Positions 12,578-13,309 of a stretch of 13,309 nt of DNA are shown piece after piece. The notes beneath the pieces were generated by a model, which saw only the letters and a program-made list of their open reading frames with translations, did not search any database and was not told the origin of the DNA. A program made the translations under genes and the position numbers. The DNA lies in the NCBI GenBank assembly GCA_012512495.1, contig JAAZEC010000164.1:1-13309 (forward strand), in the 5' to 3' direction. The first letter of the stretch is position 1. The number at the start of each line of letters is the position of its first letter. Source of the stretch: Erysipelothrix sp. Lineage in GTDB: Bacteria; Bacillota_I; Bacilli_A; Erysipelotrichales; Erysipelotrichaceae.

Positions 12578-13219
12578 ATGAAAATGAAGAATAGAATACA
12601 AGCGGGCGAGATGCTGAGCAAGTTGTTACATAATTATGAAAACTCAGCTGCTTTGGTCTTGGCCATACCGAGGGGTGGCGTCATTGTCGGATCTCAGATT
12701 GCGAAACTCCTCAATTTATCACTTGAACTTATTATTACGAAAAAGATTTCACATCCACAGGATGAAAACGTGGCGATAGGCGCTATTGCCCAAGATGGGA
12801 ATCCGGTTTTTATCTCGCGCGATACATCTCAGATTGAAATGAAATGGTTGAATGAGCAAGTTCGCAATAGCCGTGAGGAGATTGCTCATCGCCATGAGCT
12901 TTATCATAAAAACAATCAACCTCTCAATATCGAGGATAAAGAAATACTGCTCGTGACTGATGGTATTCTGAGTGGATTGAGTGTTATGGCCGCCATCGAG
13001 GAGTGCCAAAGGCTTCGTGCCCGTAGCATCGTCGTCGTGACACCTAGCATCTCAATTGATGCTGCTCTGGCCATTCAACCGATGGTCAAGAAGTTAGTCT
13101 CCCTGACTGTTGAGGAGACCTTAAAAGCGACGGTCGATGAATATTATGAAGATGAACAAGAAATCACGGATGAAACGGTGATTGCGGTCTTAGAGGAGTT
13201 TGCCGGTGCAAAGCAATAA
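12578..13219 (+). CDS. COG1926-type predicted phosphoribosyltransferase
   Basis: A 213-residue cytosolic protein with the PRTase type I fold. Family marks are LAIPRGGVIVGSQIA (28-42), VAIGAIAQDG (65-74) and the C-terminal YYEDEQEITDETVIAVLEEF, which mirrors the YEDFxxVSDEEV ending common in COG1926. The PRPP-binding loop is degenerate: it reads LLVTDGILSGLS (124-135) where VDDGIATGAT is usual, so the first acidic residue is Thr and the small TGAT turn is altered. Activity towards PRPP may be changed or lost. The physiological substrate of the family is not established. ATG 12578 is preceded by AGGTGGGGG; ATG 12584 is a weaker alternative. The next gene starts inside its 3' end, so the two are coupled. 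Confidence 0.85.
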   Translation: MKMKNRIQAGEMLSKLLHNYENSAALVLAIPRGGVIVGSQIAKLLNLSLELIITKKISHPQDENVAIGAIAQDGNPVFISRDTSQIEMKWLNEQVRNSREEIAHRHELYHKNNQPLNIEDKEILLVTDGILSGLSVMAAIEECQRLRARSIVVVTPSISIDAALAIQPMVKKLVSLTVEETLKATVDEYYEDEQEITDETVIAVLEEFAGAKQ

Positions 13220-13309
13220 GAAAGTCTTAGTTATTAATGATTTTGTGAACACCAGCCATGTTGCCCTTAACCTGCAACAGGCTTTCCTTAACGACCAACA
13301 GCTTGATTG
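13206..13309 (+). CDS. Probable pyridoxal/pyridoxamine kinase (N-terminal fragment)
   Basis: From GTG 13206, with GAGGAG 7 bases upstream, the frame reads MQSNKKVLVINDFVNTSH and VALNLQQAFL and runs off the window after about 34 residues. The start resembles PdxY/PdxK-type kinases of the ribokinase fold, which open with KKILTINDxxxxGxxAL. These make the cofactor pyridoxal phosphate from B6 vitamers. The match is short and the usual glycine in that motif is not seen, so the call is tentative. It overlaps the preceding gene by 14 bases in another frame, indicating a common transcript. Confidence 0.5.
   Translation, partial: MQSNKKVLVINDFVNTSHVALNLQQAFLNDQQLD

Noticed and set aside
1..13309. Mobile element, phage, CRISPR or defence system
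   Set aside because: No transposase, integrase, direct-repeat array or nuclease/toxin module is seen; the genes are mostly core functions in conserved order.

Overview
The window looks like a chromosomal segment of a low-to-moderate GC Bacillota (Firmicutes) bacterium that uses the standard genetic code: TGA is a stop and Trp is TGG. Gene content and order (class B PBP, rpmG, YqgX-type hydrolase, comG operon, efp; and cmk, der, HU) recall Bacillus subtilis neighbourhoods. The unusual EF-P loop and compact layout suggest a lineage near Erysipelotrichia/Mollicutes that still has a cell wall. That placement is inference; no rRNA is present.

Layout. Bases 1-1176 hold the 3' part of a class B penicillin-binding protein. 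rpmG and an MBL-fold hydrolase follow, closed by a strong terminator. A type I methionine aminopeptidase (map) lies on the minus strand, divergent from a seven-gene comG operon (2869-6095) that encodes the DNA-uptake pseudopilus ATPase, platform protein and five (pseudo)pilins. efp follows 15 bp later with its own near-consensus promoter inside comGG, then a terminator. The next unit is an unrecognised acidic tail-anchored protein, cmk and der. An HU gene follows whose frame is broken by one missing A, then a terminator, a YugP-type membrane zinc peptidase, a 28-aa membrane micropeptide, gltX, a COG1926-type phosphoribosyltransferase and the start of a probable pyridoxal kinase-like gene.

Most notable signal. 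The regions just upstream of comGA and of the 28-aa micropeptide share the bipartite element TAGGAAC-N13-TCATACTT with identical spacing. It is placed to give a very short leader and is unlike the housekeeping-type promoters here, most of which have a TGn extended -10. Its layout resembles sigma-H/ComX-type promoters. I infer a competence sigma regulon that includes an undescribed membrane micropeptide. Other points of interest are a ComGE of only 36 residues, overlapping divergent map/comG promoters, an Arg-tipped EF-P loop, and the HU frameshift. No mobile element, CRISPR array, tRNA or rRNA was seen. No gene-free stretch exceeds 300 bases, counting the broken HU gene as a gene.
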